A DNA stretch of 6,567 nt. It comes from Spongiibacteraceae bacterium. GTDB taxonomy: Bacteria; Pseudomonadota; Gammaproteobacteria; Pseudomonadales; PIVM01. Both the position numbers and the translations under genes were made by a program. Under the pieces are notes generated by a model that did not search any database, had not been told where the DNA came from, and saw only the letters and a list, made by a program, of their open reading frames with translations. The stretch lies in the NCBI GenBank assembly GCA_030618505.1, contig JAUXDF010000189.1, positions 1-6,567 on the forward strand, written 5' to 3'. This document shows, one piece after another, positions 1-6,562 of the stretch (within the stretch, counting starts at the first letter, position 1; the number at the start of each line of letters is the position of its first letter).

Positions 1-1263
1 TTTGTCCCGATTCCAGAATGGGGGTTTGATCAAAATCCGTATCCCATTCCACTGGCGGTGCACGGGCAGATGCGATTTGAGGCGGTGTGGTAGGTTCGCC
101 AATGTGGTTCAGGACGCGATGAATGGGAGCTATCTCAGTAATAAAGGCAATAATCTCCATCTCACCGCCGCATTGAGGGCACACCAGCGGCAAGATTTCA
201 TAGATGCGGGCTATCAGCATCGCCCAAAGATAAACGGTAGAGGACGCTATTTTTGACTCACCTTTGGTCAAATCTTCTGTGTCAACGGGTTCTTGATCGG
301 GTAACATCGCTTTATTACCCCAAGGCAACCCGGCATAGGCGATCACCGCTTGGCGTAACGGGGCGTTCGGTGCCAGAACACCGTGATAGCGATGCCGATG
401 CTTACGTGGCAGTGGAATCAAGCAAGGCCAACTTATCCATAAACTCCAGGGGCGTCAGCGTGAGAAGTGTTTGCCCATTAGGTTTCGGTTTGGGAAGCCG
501 GTAAATCAGCCGATGATCCTTCTCGATCCACTGCAGCCGTTCACTGGCAAAAATCGGACGACAGTCACGGCAGCGTTCAGAGAAAATCTCCCGGCATGAC
601 CCCACTCGCGCATGACATCCACGACTTCTGGGGAAAGCAGTTCGCGTCGCTTAAACAGTCGGAGGATCCGTTCTCTCACTTGGGTTTGCGCACGTTTGAA
701 CACCTCAGGTGTTAAGGTGGCCACATCAAAGTGCACCGCTTCGTCTTTGACGCTAAACAGGCCATCGATGACACAGCAATGGAAGTGAATGTTCCCATTC
801 AATGCCGAACCAAACCGATGAACAAAGGTGACCGCGCCCAGTCTAGCCTGTTCCGGCGCACCGGAGCAACATGACTGTAGCGCCTTTTCCACGCTGTCCA
901 GAAAAATCTGCAAAACGCGATTCAAAAGGTCTGCATCGCGAACTAGAAAATACCGTAATCGCTTGGGAAACGATAAAACCCACTGCCGCACCGGAACTTG
1001 CGGAAAAACCTGATCCACAAGATGGGCGGCGGTCTCTACCATCCGCCGAGTATTACAAGAGGGACAGATGCCCCTCCCTTTGCAGGAATAGGCAATCAGA
1101 AAATCATATCCGCAACCAGCGCATCGAGCACGGGCACACCATAGGCGAGAATTCCGCATTCCAGATACTTACGATAATCTTGCTCAATATAGCCAGCAAC
1201 CGGGAAACCCTCTTCATCCGCCTCTCGGCAACCGGCTAGCCAGGTTTTCGGGGGAAGTTCAGA
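1..1263 (-). pseudogene. IS91-like transposase, frameshifted and truncated
   Basis: This encoded a rolling-circle IS91-family transposase of the type with an N-terminal zinc-binding region. Reading leftwards, four segments in shifting frames line up with one protein. About 1263-1137 gives the N-terminal part with YLECGILAYG. About 1137-575 gives the zinc-finger cysteines (CAGCG, CPSCNTRR), VRQWVLSFPKRLRY, and the catalytic-region motif HRFGSALNGNIHFHC. About 575-420 gives RPIFASERLQWIEKD and LPKPKPNGQT. From 418 to the left edge comes RKHRHRYHGVLAPNAP, then a CPQCGGEMEIIAFI motif. The shift near 575 also loses roughly 15 residues expected between FSLNA and the RYCARP-like motif. The shift near 419 looks like one extra base. 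An in-frame TGA (1267-1269) lies just upstream of the first segment, and the usual N-terminal 40-60 residues are missing. The C-terminus continues beyond position 1. It cannot make a functional enzyme without extensive recoding. The frame reconstruction is read directly; the family name comes from remembered motifs. Confidence 0.9.
1..1263 (-). mobile_element. Remnant of an IS91-like insertion sequence
   Basis: The transposase pseudogene is the only recognisable part of the element. Its right boundary falls at about 1260-1270, where transposase homology stops and BTAD-regulator homology on the opposite strand begins. No terminal inverted repeats or target duplication were seen, as expected for IS91-type elements, which move by rolling-circle transposition. 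The left end lies outside the window. This stretch is visibly more GC-rich than the genes to its right, consistent with acquisition from elsewhere. Confidence 0.7.
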
Positions 1264-1500
1264 GGTTCATTTCTTAAAGGTATTGAACTCGCCCCCCCTT
1301 TTGGAAGCGGCTATATGTTGCTTGTGAAACACTATATGAATTTGGAGCAACCGAATAATGCTTTGAATGTCTATCAGCAATGTGAAGATACGTTTAAAGC
1401 AGAACTTGGTATTCAACTTTCACCAAAAATGCAAAAGCTTGCCGCACAATTTTTAAAACCAGAGTCAGGCAAGGAAAATAATACTGTGGGCGTCGATTAA
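1264..1500 (+). pseudogene. C-terminal stub of a BTAD-domain transcriptional regulator
   Basis: The frame is open from about 1264 to the TAA at 1498-1500 and gives about 78 residues. They resemble the end of a bacterial transcriptional activator domain, the TPR-like domain found in SARP/AfsR and in large MalT-like ATPase regulators. Key features are FLKGIELAPP, a helix with YMLLVKHYMNLEQPNNAL, then VYQQCEDTFKAELGIQLSP, matching the family pattern of A-L-x-x-Y-x-x-C followed by E-L-G-hydrophobic-x-x-S-P. The ATG at 1315 lies inside this domain and has no clear ribosome binding site, so it is not a true start. The DNA-binding and sensor parts that should precede it are gone and are replaced by the IS91-like remnant. 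The stub is probably not expressed as a working regulator. The domain is recognised with fair confidence; the original full-length family is unknown. Confidence 0.65.
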
Positions 1501-1615
1501 AGTGCTGTTACAGGTATTCGGGAATTGTGAACTTATATCGGCAAATTGTTCAAACTATAATATGACACAGAGCTGAATTTTTTACGTAAAACCATGTGCT
1601 TGGACTATTCTATTT

Positions 1616-1650
1616 CCCCCTCACCCAACCCTCTCCCTCCGGAGAGGGCT
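1616..1650. repeat. C/T-rich dispersed palindromic repeat
   Basis: The unit starts CCCCCTCACCCAACC and ends in a perfect 8-bp stem, CCCTCTCC (1629-1636) with GGAGAGGG (1641-1648), closed by a CTCC loop. Units of this CCCTCACCC...CCCTCTCC...GGAGAGGG type are scattered through intergenic regions of many proteobacterial genomes. The stem is followed by CTCTTTTAT, so on the plus strand it could also act as a weak terminator for the broken regulator gene. Only one copy is seen here. The rest of the 1501-1782 gap holds no convincing gene. A perfect TATAAT at 1556-1561 has no good -35 partner. Confidence 0.6.
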
Positions 1651-1782
1651 CTTTTATATGGATCTGAATGGCTAGCTCTGTATCGTATATACTACTGTTC
1701 TAGAAAAATTTATTGAATTCGGATCACTGAGCCTTTTCAGCCCGTACAGGCAAAACCGGTGACGACAAAAATTTGCAGTTAA

Positions 1783-2676
1783 ATGAAAGTAGCCTTAGCT
1801 TACATCACCATCATTTTAATCTGGTCAACCACCCCTCTGGCTATTAAATGGAGTGGTGAAGGCCCTGGCTTTATTTTTGGCGTTGCAGCAAGAATGGCGA
1901 TCGGAGCCTCTTTAATATGGATTTTTCAATTACTATTCAGAAAACGCCTACCCTGGCATAAAAAAGCCTTACAAACCTATTTGGCAGTTGCCTTGCAGAT
2001 ATATGGTGCGATGATGGCGGTTTACTGGGCAGCGCAATTTATCCCATCGGGCTGGCTTTCGGTGATTTTTGGTTTGTCTCCCTTTGTTACAGCTTTTTTA
2101 GCAGCCATTTTTCTTAAAGAACGTAGTTTGACTATTAGCAAGCTGCTTTCTTATATTTTGGGAATTAGTGGCCTGGCAGTCATATTCAGTTCAGCCTTGC
2201 AAATTGATATCACTGCTGCTCAGGGTATTATTGGCGTACTTACTGCTGTCTTTTTGCAATCAGCAAGTGCTGTCTGGGTTAAAAGAATTAAAGCGGGGTT
2301 AGGTGGTTTAACTCAGGTCGCAGGCGGCCTACTCTTCGCTTTACCAGCCTATTTGATAACCTGGTATTTTACTAGCGAAGGCTTATGGCCGGAGCACTTA
2401 AGCAACCGAAATTTGTATTCGATTATTTATCTGGGCACCATAGCAACCACTATAGGCTTTTCGCTGTACTATTACATTCTGTTACATTTATCAGCAACCA
2501 GCGTGGCAATGCTTACCCTAGTCTCACCCGTACTTGCCTTGTACCTTGGTCATACACTAAATCATGAGCCACTATCGTTGAAAATAGCAACCGGAACCGC
2601 GCTAATTTTATCTGCCCTGCTGCTACATGAATATTTTGATCGGTTTTTTCTCAAACGCTCAAGGAATAAACGGTAA
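1783..2676 (+). CDS. EamA-family (DMT superfamily) inner-membrane transporter
   Basis: This is a 297-residue integral membrane protein of the drug/metabolite transporter superfamily, probably a metabolite or amino-acid exporter; the substrate cannot be read from the sequence. It has about ten hydrophobic helices arranged as two EamA repeats of five. The first repeat ends with the typical GLSPFVTAFLAAIFLKER (98-114) and a following ILGISGLAVIF helix. The second ends with LVSPVLALYLG (246-256), NHEP and a last helix near 268-282. The C-terminus is basic (KRSRNKR), as expected for a cytoplasmic tail. The length is normal for the family. The ATG at 1783 directly follows an in-frame TAA (1780-1782), so no earlier start is possible, and the next Met would remove the first helix. 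There is no obvious Shine-Dalgarno sequence. It stands alone on its strand and converges with the methanethiol oxidase cluster, so a shared function is not implied. Confidence 0.9.
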   Translation: MKVALAYITIILIWSTTPLAIKWSGEGPGFIFGVAARMAIGASLIWIFQLLFRKRLPWHKKALQTYLAVALQIYGAMMAVYWAAQFIPSGWLSVIFGLSPFVTAFLAAIFLKERSLTISKLLSYILGISGLAVIFSSALQIDITAAQGIIGVLTAVFLQSASAVWVKRIKAGLGGLTQVAGGLLFALPAYLITWYFTSEGLWPEHLSNRNLYSIIYLGTIATTIGFSLYYYILLHLSATSVAMLTLVSPVLALYLGHTLNHEPLSLKIATGTALILSALLLHEYFDRFFLKRSRNKR

Positions 2677-2717
2677 CAGACATATTGCACAACAAATAGA
2701 GCCATTAAATTCTCCTC

Positions 2718-2740
2718 TTCCCTTTAATCATACAAGGGAA
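2718..2740. terminator. Possible bidirectional terminator hairpin between convergent genes
   Basis: A perfect 7-bp inverted repeat, TTCCCTT (2718-2724) and AAGGGAA (2734-2740), encloses a 9-base AT-rich loop. It sits in the 75-bp gap between the convergent transporter and sco-mauG stop codons. Neither side has a long T-run, so a strong intrinsic terminator is not assured. Its position is the main support. Confidence 0.4.
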
Positions 2741-2751
2741 TTAAAGATTCA

Positions 2752-4668
2752 TTAGTTAGTATCGCCAACAGGTGCTGCAAAAGCATCAGCAACCAATTGA
2801 TCGATATTATCTCCGGTTAATGTATGGAGAAAAGCAACCAACTCTTCTATTTCTACTGTGGTTAGATTAAGTGGTTTAATCAAAGGATCAAGATTTTTAT
2901 TGGCTACGCCACCTAGATTATAAAACTCAACAACTTGCTTTAGGGACGAAATAGAACCATTGTGCATGTAGGGTGCGGTTAGTGCTATATTTCTTAGCGA
3001 TGGCGTTTTATAAGACCAACGATCTTCGGGCGCTTGTGTCACATCGTAACGACCTAAATCATTCGGCTTTTGCTCAGCAACTTCATTGATTACCGCAAAA
3101 TCAACCTCGACAAATACACCGGGTGCTATTTGCACTTGCTGCTTTCCAGACTCTTTAAACATAGCTTGTTGATAGCCTACACCTGTATTATGCAATTGAT
3201 TATCCATAAACAGTGCAGAGTCTTTTCCAACCTGATGGCAGTTAGCGCAACCAGCTTTTCCTTGAAACAAATTAAAACCTTTCTTGGCTTCTGTCGATAT
3301 AGTCTGATCATCTTGATCGTAAAACCAACGGTCAAAAGCTGAGTTACCAGAATTTAAGGTACGTTCATAACTGGCAATTGCCATACCAATGGTTTCCATG
3401 CTGGGACCGCGTTTAAATGCTTTCTCAAACAAGCCTGTATAATCATCATTGCTGTTGATTTTATCGATGACATAGCCAACAGAGGGATTCGCCATTTCTT
3501 TATGCGCCAGCAGTGGCCCCCAAACTTGTTGCTCCAGGGTATTCTCCCGGCCATCATGAAAAAGTAATTTTGCATAGGCAATGTTATATATCGTAGGAGC
3601 ATTACGTTTGACTGTTCGGCCTTCGACACCGACTGATGTCGCCATCTCATTACTGGTAAACCCCTGTTCAGGCACATGACACATGGCACACGAAAAGGTA
3701 TTATTTAACGACAGACGCCGATCAAAAAATAACTTCCTGCCAAGTTGAATTTTTTCTGGAGTGAGGGGGTTATCCAAAGGGATAGGTACTTGGCCTAACC
3801 CTAACGGTGGTTGCTTAACATATTGCAACAAATCGGCCGTTTTTCCAATACGATCCGATAAGGCTATCGATTGGGTTTTATATTCAAGCTGCTCATAACC
3901 TGTTTTAGGATCACCAGCACGGTAAAGTGGTTTGAAGTTTTGGCTCTCAGTATCATTGCTAACCTTAGTTATTCTCTGATTAGAATGCTCTAAAAGCAAA
4001 GTTTTAATATCATTAATCAACGTATCGGGGTGCAGGAATGAAACACTATAGATATTGCGTATAAGACCTTTTCTATCGATCAAAAAAACCCGTAATATGT
4101 GTGAATAGGTACCACTAAACTGACCTTCTTCATCGTATTCTTTTTGTCTTGATTGCTGATATTTTTTTAGAATGGGCAGTAATTGTTGTTCAGAACGAGT
4201 TGTTAAAAACCGCCAATCTAGCTTGCCCTCTTGTAAGCCTTTAGCATAATGCTTCATCACGTCGGGAGTATCAAATTCCGGATTGAAACTTAAGGTCAAC
4301 AATCTTACCCGACCGACTAGTTGTGGTTCCTTATTCATTCTGGTTTTGACTTGATGTAATACCGAAGTTGCTAGCGGACAACCGTTAACATCACTGCAGG
4401 TGGAATAAATAAAACTTAACACAACCACTTGATTATGCATAAGCTGGCTCAAAGAATGCTCATCACCGTTAGTATCGATAACTTGACCATCGCCTGCTTG
4501 GGACAGAACCGGCAGTTGATAGCTACCGACTTCAGGTGCAGTAAACCCCAAAGGGCCATAGCCGGGCGCTAAAATCACAGCTTGTCTAGTTGATGTCGCC
4601 GAATTATCGGCAAAACAGTTAGCCGATATCAAAAAAACCAGACTGAAGAAAAGAATAATTTGAGTCAT
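2752..4668 (-). CDS. Exported fusion of Sco-type copper chaperone and di-haem MauG/CcpA-type peroxidase
   Basis: This 638-residue periplasmic protein carries two maturation-type domains. Residues 1-20 form a Sec signal peptide with likely cleavage at CFA|D. Residues about 40-225 are a Sco/SenC thioredoxin-like domain. Its copper-ligand candidates are Cys91 and Cys97 (STCSDVNGCP, spaced CX5C rather than the classic CX3C) and His190 (TYSHILRVFLID). After a polar linker (about 228-295), residues about 300-618 form a di-haem peroxidase domain. Haem motifs are CAMCH (327-331) and CANCH (474-478). The family pattern LGRKLFFDRRLS precedes the first, and PSLRNIALTAPYMHNGS (556-572) follows the second. 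The position normally held by the inter-haem Trp (FWDGR) is His371 (FHDGR). Tyr583 in EFYNLGG is a candidate for a MauG-like Tyr haem ligand. The gene starts 45 bp after mtoX on the same strand, so it is very likely cotranscribed. Its start lacks a good ribosome binding site. A role in copper loading or oxidative maturation of MtoX is an inference from known mtoX-sco-mauG clusters. Confidence 0.9.
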   Translation of the reverse strand: MTQIILFFSLVFLISANCFADNSATSTRQAVILAPGYGPLGFTAPEVGSYQLPVLSQAGDGQVIDTNGDEHSLSQLMHNQVVVLSFIYSTCSDVNGCPLATSVLHQVKTRMNKEPQLVGRVRLLTLSFNPEFDTPDVMKHYAKGLQEGKLDWRFLTTRSEQQLLPILKKYQQSRQKEYDEEGQFSGTYSHILRVFLIDRKGLIRNIYSVSFLHPDTLINDIKTLLLEHSNQRITKVSNDTESQNFKPLYRAGDPKTGYEQLEYKTQSIALSDRIGKTADLLQYVKQPPLGLGQVPIPLDNPLTPEKIQLGRKLFFDRRLSLNNTFSCAMCHVPEQGFTSNEMATSVGVEGRTVKRNAPTIYNIAYAKLLFHDGRENTLEQQVWGPLLAHKEMANPSVGYVIDKINSNDDYTGLFEKAFKRGPSMETIGMAIASYERTLNSGNSAFDRWFYDQDDQTISTEAKKGFNLFQGKAGCANCHQVGKDSALFMDNQLHNTGVGYQQAMFKESGKQQVQIAPGVFVEVDFAVINEVAEQKPNDLGRYDVTQAPEDRWSYKTPSLRNIALTAPYMHNGSISSLKQVVEFYNLGGVANKNLDPLIKPLNLTTVEIEELVAFLHTLTGDNIDQLVADAFAAPVGDTN

Positions 4669-4674
4669 AACAAA

Positions 4675-4697
4675 CCATGGATAAAAGCCATCCTTGG
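4675..4697 (-). promoter_or_regulatory. Imperfect hairpin just upstream of the sco-mauG start
   Basis: On the transcribed strand CCAAGGAT (4697-4690) can pair with ATCCATGG (4682-4675) around a 7-base loop, with one mismatch in eight. The stem ends six bases before the ATG at 4668 and contains the only SD-like bases (AAGGA) of the 45-bp gap. It may lower translation of the fusion relative to mtoX or act as an mRNA-processing or stability element. This is a structural reading only. Confidence 0.3.
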
Positions 4698-4713
4698 CCG
4701 AGTGAAGTAAAGA

Positions 4714-6108
4714 TTATTGCCCGATTGCCAATTGGCTTAAGGCAGCTGGGGTAGACTGATTCGAGCTATACAATGCCTTGGCTCCAAAACGCATTTGATG
4801 AGCGCGACCCAGTTTTTCTTTAATAAAGTCGATAGAGAATTTCTCAGTCAATTGCTTTCCATCCCAATGATAACTTTTGAAATACTGTTCATTATCGTCT
4901 CCCTTTTTATCCCAATTCGCTAATAAAGAAGAGGTGTAATAAAGACGTTTACCATCCCAGCTAGATGAAACCATATTGACCTGCGTGCCAATTTTCTTTG
5001 TATAGACTTGTTTTGGGTTAAACGGGTCAGAAATATCAAAACCGCGTGTTAATCCATCCATAAAAGTATTCACCCATAACATGTTGTCATCACTTTGAAT
5101 CGAGATATCAACCGGTAAGGGAATTTTGGATGGATCCCCAATATCGGCTACTTCTTTGGCCAACCATTCGCCTTTATCATTTTCATAAATGAGCCAGATT
5201 TTTGATGTCAATGCAGTCGTGGTGAAACAGTAGTTATGATTGGGATCCCAAGCACAGCGAATTTCCAAAGGAGCACCAGGCACATCAAAGATTTTTTTCG
5301 GTTGGCGAGTATGCAAATTCCATAACACGACAGTATTGCCAAAGTGTTTCATCGCTTCAGCATCTTTTAACATTTTGCCAAAGTCCATCATATAGTTTGA
5401 CCAACCAGTAAAAGATGACGTTAGCATGACATTGCGTCGCGGTAACACGCGAATATCATAACCATAACCATCCGCGTATTTCCCGGTTTTAACTGCACCA
5501 TTTAATTGACTGTCAGTCGGTGTCCAATGTGTGGCGATATATTCCCCTTCATTGGTATATTCCACAAGTGCTGTACGTCCACCATGATCTTTATTATTAG
5601 ATAAACCAGTTATCATCATGCGACCGGGTAAAGCATACGTAGTATGGGGCCCCGCAACACCACCACTTTGGGCAACAAACGAAGTAATCGTCTTATGTAA
5701 TGTCGGTTTAGCGGGATTGGTATGCACATCAAAAATAAAAATTTTGTTGGTATCCAAACCACCAGCCCATAGATATTTACGATCATCAGTAAAACCTGAA
5801 TGATGCGCTTCGTTGCGGCCGCCTACCGACAATGTGCTTATGATTTTCCCATAAGAAGGTGAAGCGGGGTTAACGTCAACCGTCACTAATTTGTCTTGCT
5901 CATCCCCTAAGCCTTCCATGCCCAGCGTCCAAACATAGACATAATCTTCCTGCCCAACAATTTTAGCCATGTAAGGTGACATGCAAGTTTCATCCGCTTG
6001 AGCTGGGATGGCCATCGCTCCCGTTAAAGCAATCGTGAGTAAAGCAGCAACACCCGCTTTTAGACCTCCTGATGTTACTTTAGAAATGTTTTTGATACAT
6101 TTATTCAT
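4714..6108 (-). CDS. mtoX: Periplasmic methanethiol oxidase, SBP56 (selenium-binding protein) family
   Basis: This 464-residue protein belongs to the SBP56/SELENBP1 beta-propeller family. Bacterial members characterised in this family oxidise methanethiol to formaldehyde, hydrogen sulfide and hydrogen peroxide and use copper. A Sec signal peptide is clear: basic N-terminus, hydrophobic stretch about 18-33, cleavage at AQA38|D39. Family landmarks in order are DVNPASPSYGKII (79-90), EAHHSGF (100-106), AGPHTTYALPG (152-162), GAPLEIRCAWDP (278-289), LPVDISIQSDDNMLW (331-345), GFDISDPFNPKQ (356-367) and AHQMRFG (436-442). Conserved His102, His103, His155 and His437 are candidate metal ligands. The residue matching the selenium-binding Cys57 of human SELENBP1 is Gly87, so the name selenium-binding protein would mislead. 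The ATG at 6108 has a good AGGAG seven bases... upstream (6115-6119). The downstream neighbour encodes the Sco/MauG fusion, a pairing typical of true mtoX genes. Enzyme activity itself is inferred from family and context. Confidence 0.88.
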   Translation of the reverse strand: MNKCIKNISKVTSGGLKAGVAALLTIALTGAMAIPAQADETCMSPYMAKIVGQEDYVYVWTLGMEGLGDEQDKLVTVDVNPASPSYGKIISTLSVGGRNEAHHSGFTDDRKYLWAGGLDTNKIFIFDVHTNPAKPTLHKTITSFVAQSGGVAGPHTTYALPGRMMITGLSNNKDHGGRTALVEYTNEGEYIATHWTPTDSQLNGAVKTGKYADGYGYDIRVLPRRNVMLTSSFTGWSNYMMDFGKMLKDAEAMKHFGNTVVLWNLHTRQPKKIFDVPGAPLEIRCAWDPNHNYCFTTTALTSKIWLIYENDKGEWLAKEVADIGDPSKIPLPVDISIQSDDNMLWVNTFMDGLTRGFDISDPFNPKQVYTKKIGTQVNMVSSSWDGKRLYYTSSLLANWDKKGDDNEQYFKSYHWDGKQLTEKFSIDFIKEKLGRAHQMRFGAKALYSSNQSTPAALSQLAIGQ

Positions 6109-6114
6109 TGATAT

Positions 6115-6133
6115 CTCCTAATTAATTATTATA
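6115..6133 (-). promoter_or_regulatory. mtoX ribosome binding site and possible -10 box
   Basis: AGGAG at 6115-6119 lies six bases before the mtoX ATG and fixes that start. A perfect TATAAT lies at 6128-6133. The best -35 candidate, AGGACA (6153-6158), is 19 bases away, which is long. If used, transcription would start only about a dozen bases before the ATG. The ribosome site is solid; the promoter is weakly supported in an AT-rich gap. Confidence 0.4.
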
Positions 6134-6156
6134 TTTGCCTTCTATTTTCATTTGTC

Positions 6157-6288
6157 CTAATGGACATAGCCTTCCCTTTTGGTAATTTCTTCCTTGGCTA
6201 CTCCATAAGTGTTGATCACACCCCCTTTTTCTTCATAGTTAAATACAAATCCACTTGCAGTCTCCTCATTCTGCCGTCGTTGGATCAA
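6157..6288 (-). other. Unassigned short reading frame between the DUF4242 gene and mtoX
   Basis: A frame one base off the DUF4242 gene is open from a TTG at 6288 to TAG at 6157-6159 (43 residues), with an internal GTG at 6219 giving 20 residues (VINTYGVAKEEITKREGYVH). It has no ATG and no well-spaced ribosome site, though AAAAAGGGGG precedes the GTG directly. The residue mix looks protein-like, charged and soluble, but matches no family I recognise. It may be a small gene, a decayed remnant, or chance. Confidence 0.15.
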
Positions 6289-6538
6289 TCATCGTTTTAA
6301 TCTGCGCTATTCGATTAGCTGGAAACCCGCCTTGCTCAGCATGTTGCCGAATAGTTTCTTCATCCGGTGCTATATAAATACAGTAAACTTTATCATCAGT
6401 GATATAACTTTCAAGCCACTGAATAGTAGGCCCCATCTTATTTAGTACCGAACAAGATTTTTGTGAAATACCCTGTAGCTCAGCAGAAGAAAGCTGCCCT
6501 GCTCCGGGAATTTCTCGTTCAATTAAAAACTTTGGCAT
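6266..6538 (-). CDS. Small DUF4242 / SCO4226-like (putative nickel-binding) protein
   Basis: This is a 90-residue soluble protein without a signal peptide, so it should be cytoplasmic. It follows the DUF4242 pattern: start MPKFLIEREIPGAG, a middle strand WLESYITDDKVYCIYIAPDEETIRQHAEQGGFPANRI (residues about 41-77, ferredoxin-like alpha/beta fold), and an end IAQIKTMIDP. Its length is normal for the family. One member, SCO4226 of Streptomyces, is described as nickel-binding; most members have no known role. The ATG at 6538 is supported by GAGG at 6546-6549 with a seven-base gap. It is the first gene of the minus-strand cluster visible here, 157 bp before mtoX on the same strand, so it may be cotranscribed. 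A link to metal handling for MtoX is possible but unproven. Confidence 0.75.
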   Translation of the reverse strand: MPKFLIEREIPGAGQLSSAELQGISQKSCSVLNKMGPTIQWLESYITDDKVYCIYIAPDEETIRQHAEQGGFPANRIAQIKTMIDPTTAE

Positions 6539-6545
6539 AACATGT

Positions 6546-6562
6546 CCTCACATTAAATTATA
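6546..6562 (-). promoter_or_regulatory. Ribosome binding site and possible -10 box of the DUF4242 gene
   Basis: GAGG at 6546-6549 stands seven bases before the ATG at 6538. A perfect TATAAT lies at 6557-6562, with 18 bases between it and the ATG, nearly the same layout as upstream of mtoX. Any -35 box would lie at or beyond the right edge of the window, so the promoter cannot be confirmed. Confidence 0.35.

Noticed and set aside
871..1239. A 122-codon plus-strand frame opposite the transposase.
   Set aside because: It is antisense to clear transposase zinc-finger and catalytic motifs and has no protein-like pattern of its own.
1315..1500. A complete 61-residue gene starting at ATG 1315.
   Set aside because: BTAD homology continues upstream of the ATG to about 1270, so the ATG is internal to a truncated gene.
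1533..1561. A promoter with TATAAT at 1556-1561 for the EamA transporter.
   Set aside because: The -35 region at proper spacing (TTATAT) is poor and the gene starts more than 200 bases downstream past a palindromic repeat.
1616..1650. A CRISPR repeat or start of an array.
   Set aside because: Only one copy of the palindromic unit is present, with no regularly spaced repeats nearby.
3354..3689. A 111-codon minus-strand frame inside sco-mauG.
   Set aside because: It is a shadow in another frame of a gene with clear haem motifs; its residues show no family pattern.
4669..4716. The 15 codons between mtoX and sco-mauG are open and in the same frame as both genes, so readthrough of one TAA would give a triple fusion.
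   Set aside because: A 45-base open spacer in frame is likely by chance, and the second protein has its own signal peptide, which argues for separate translation.
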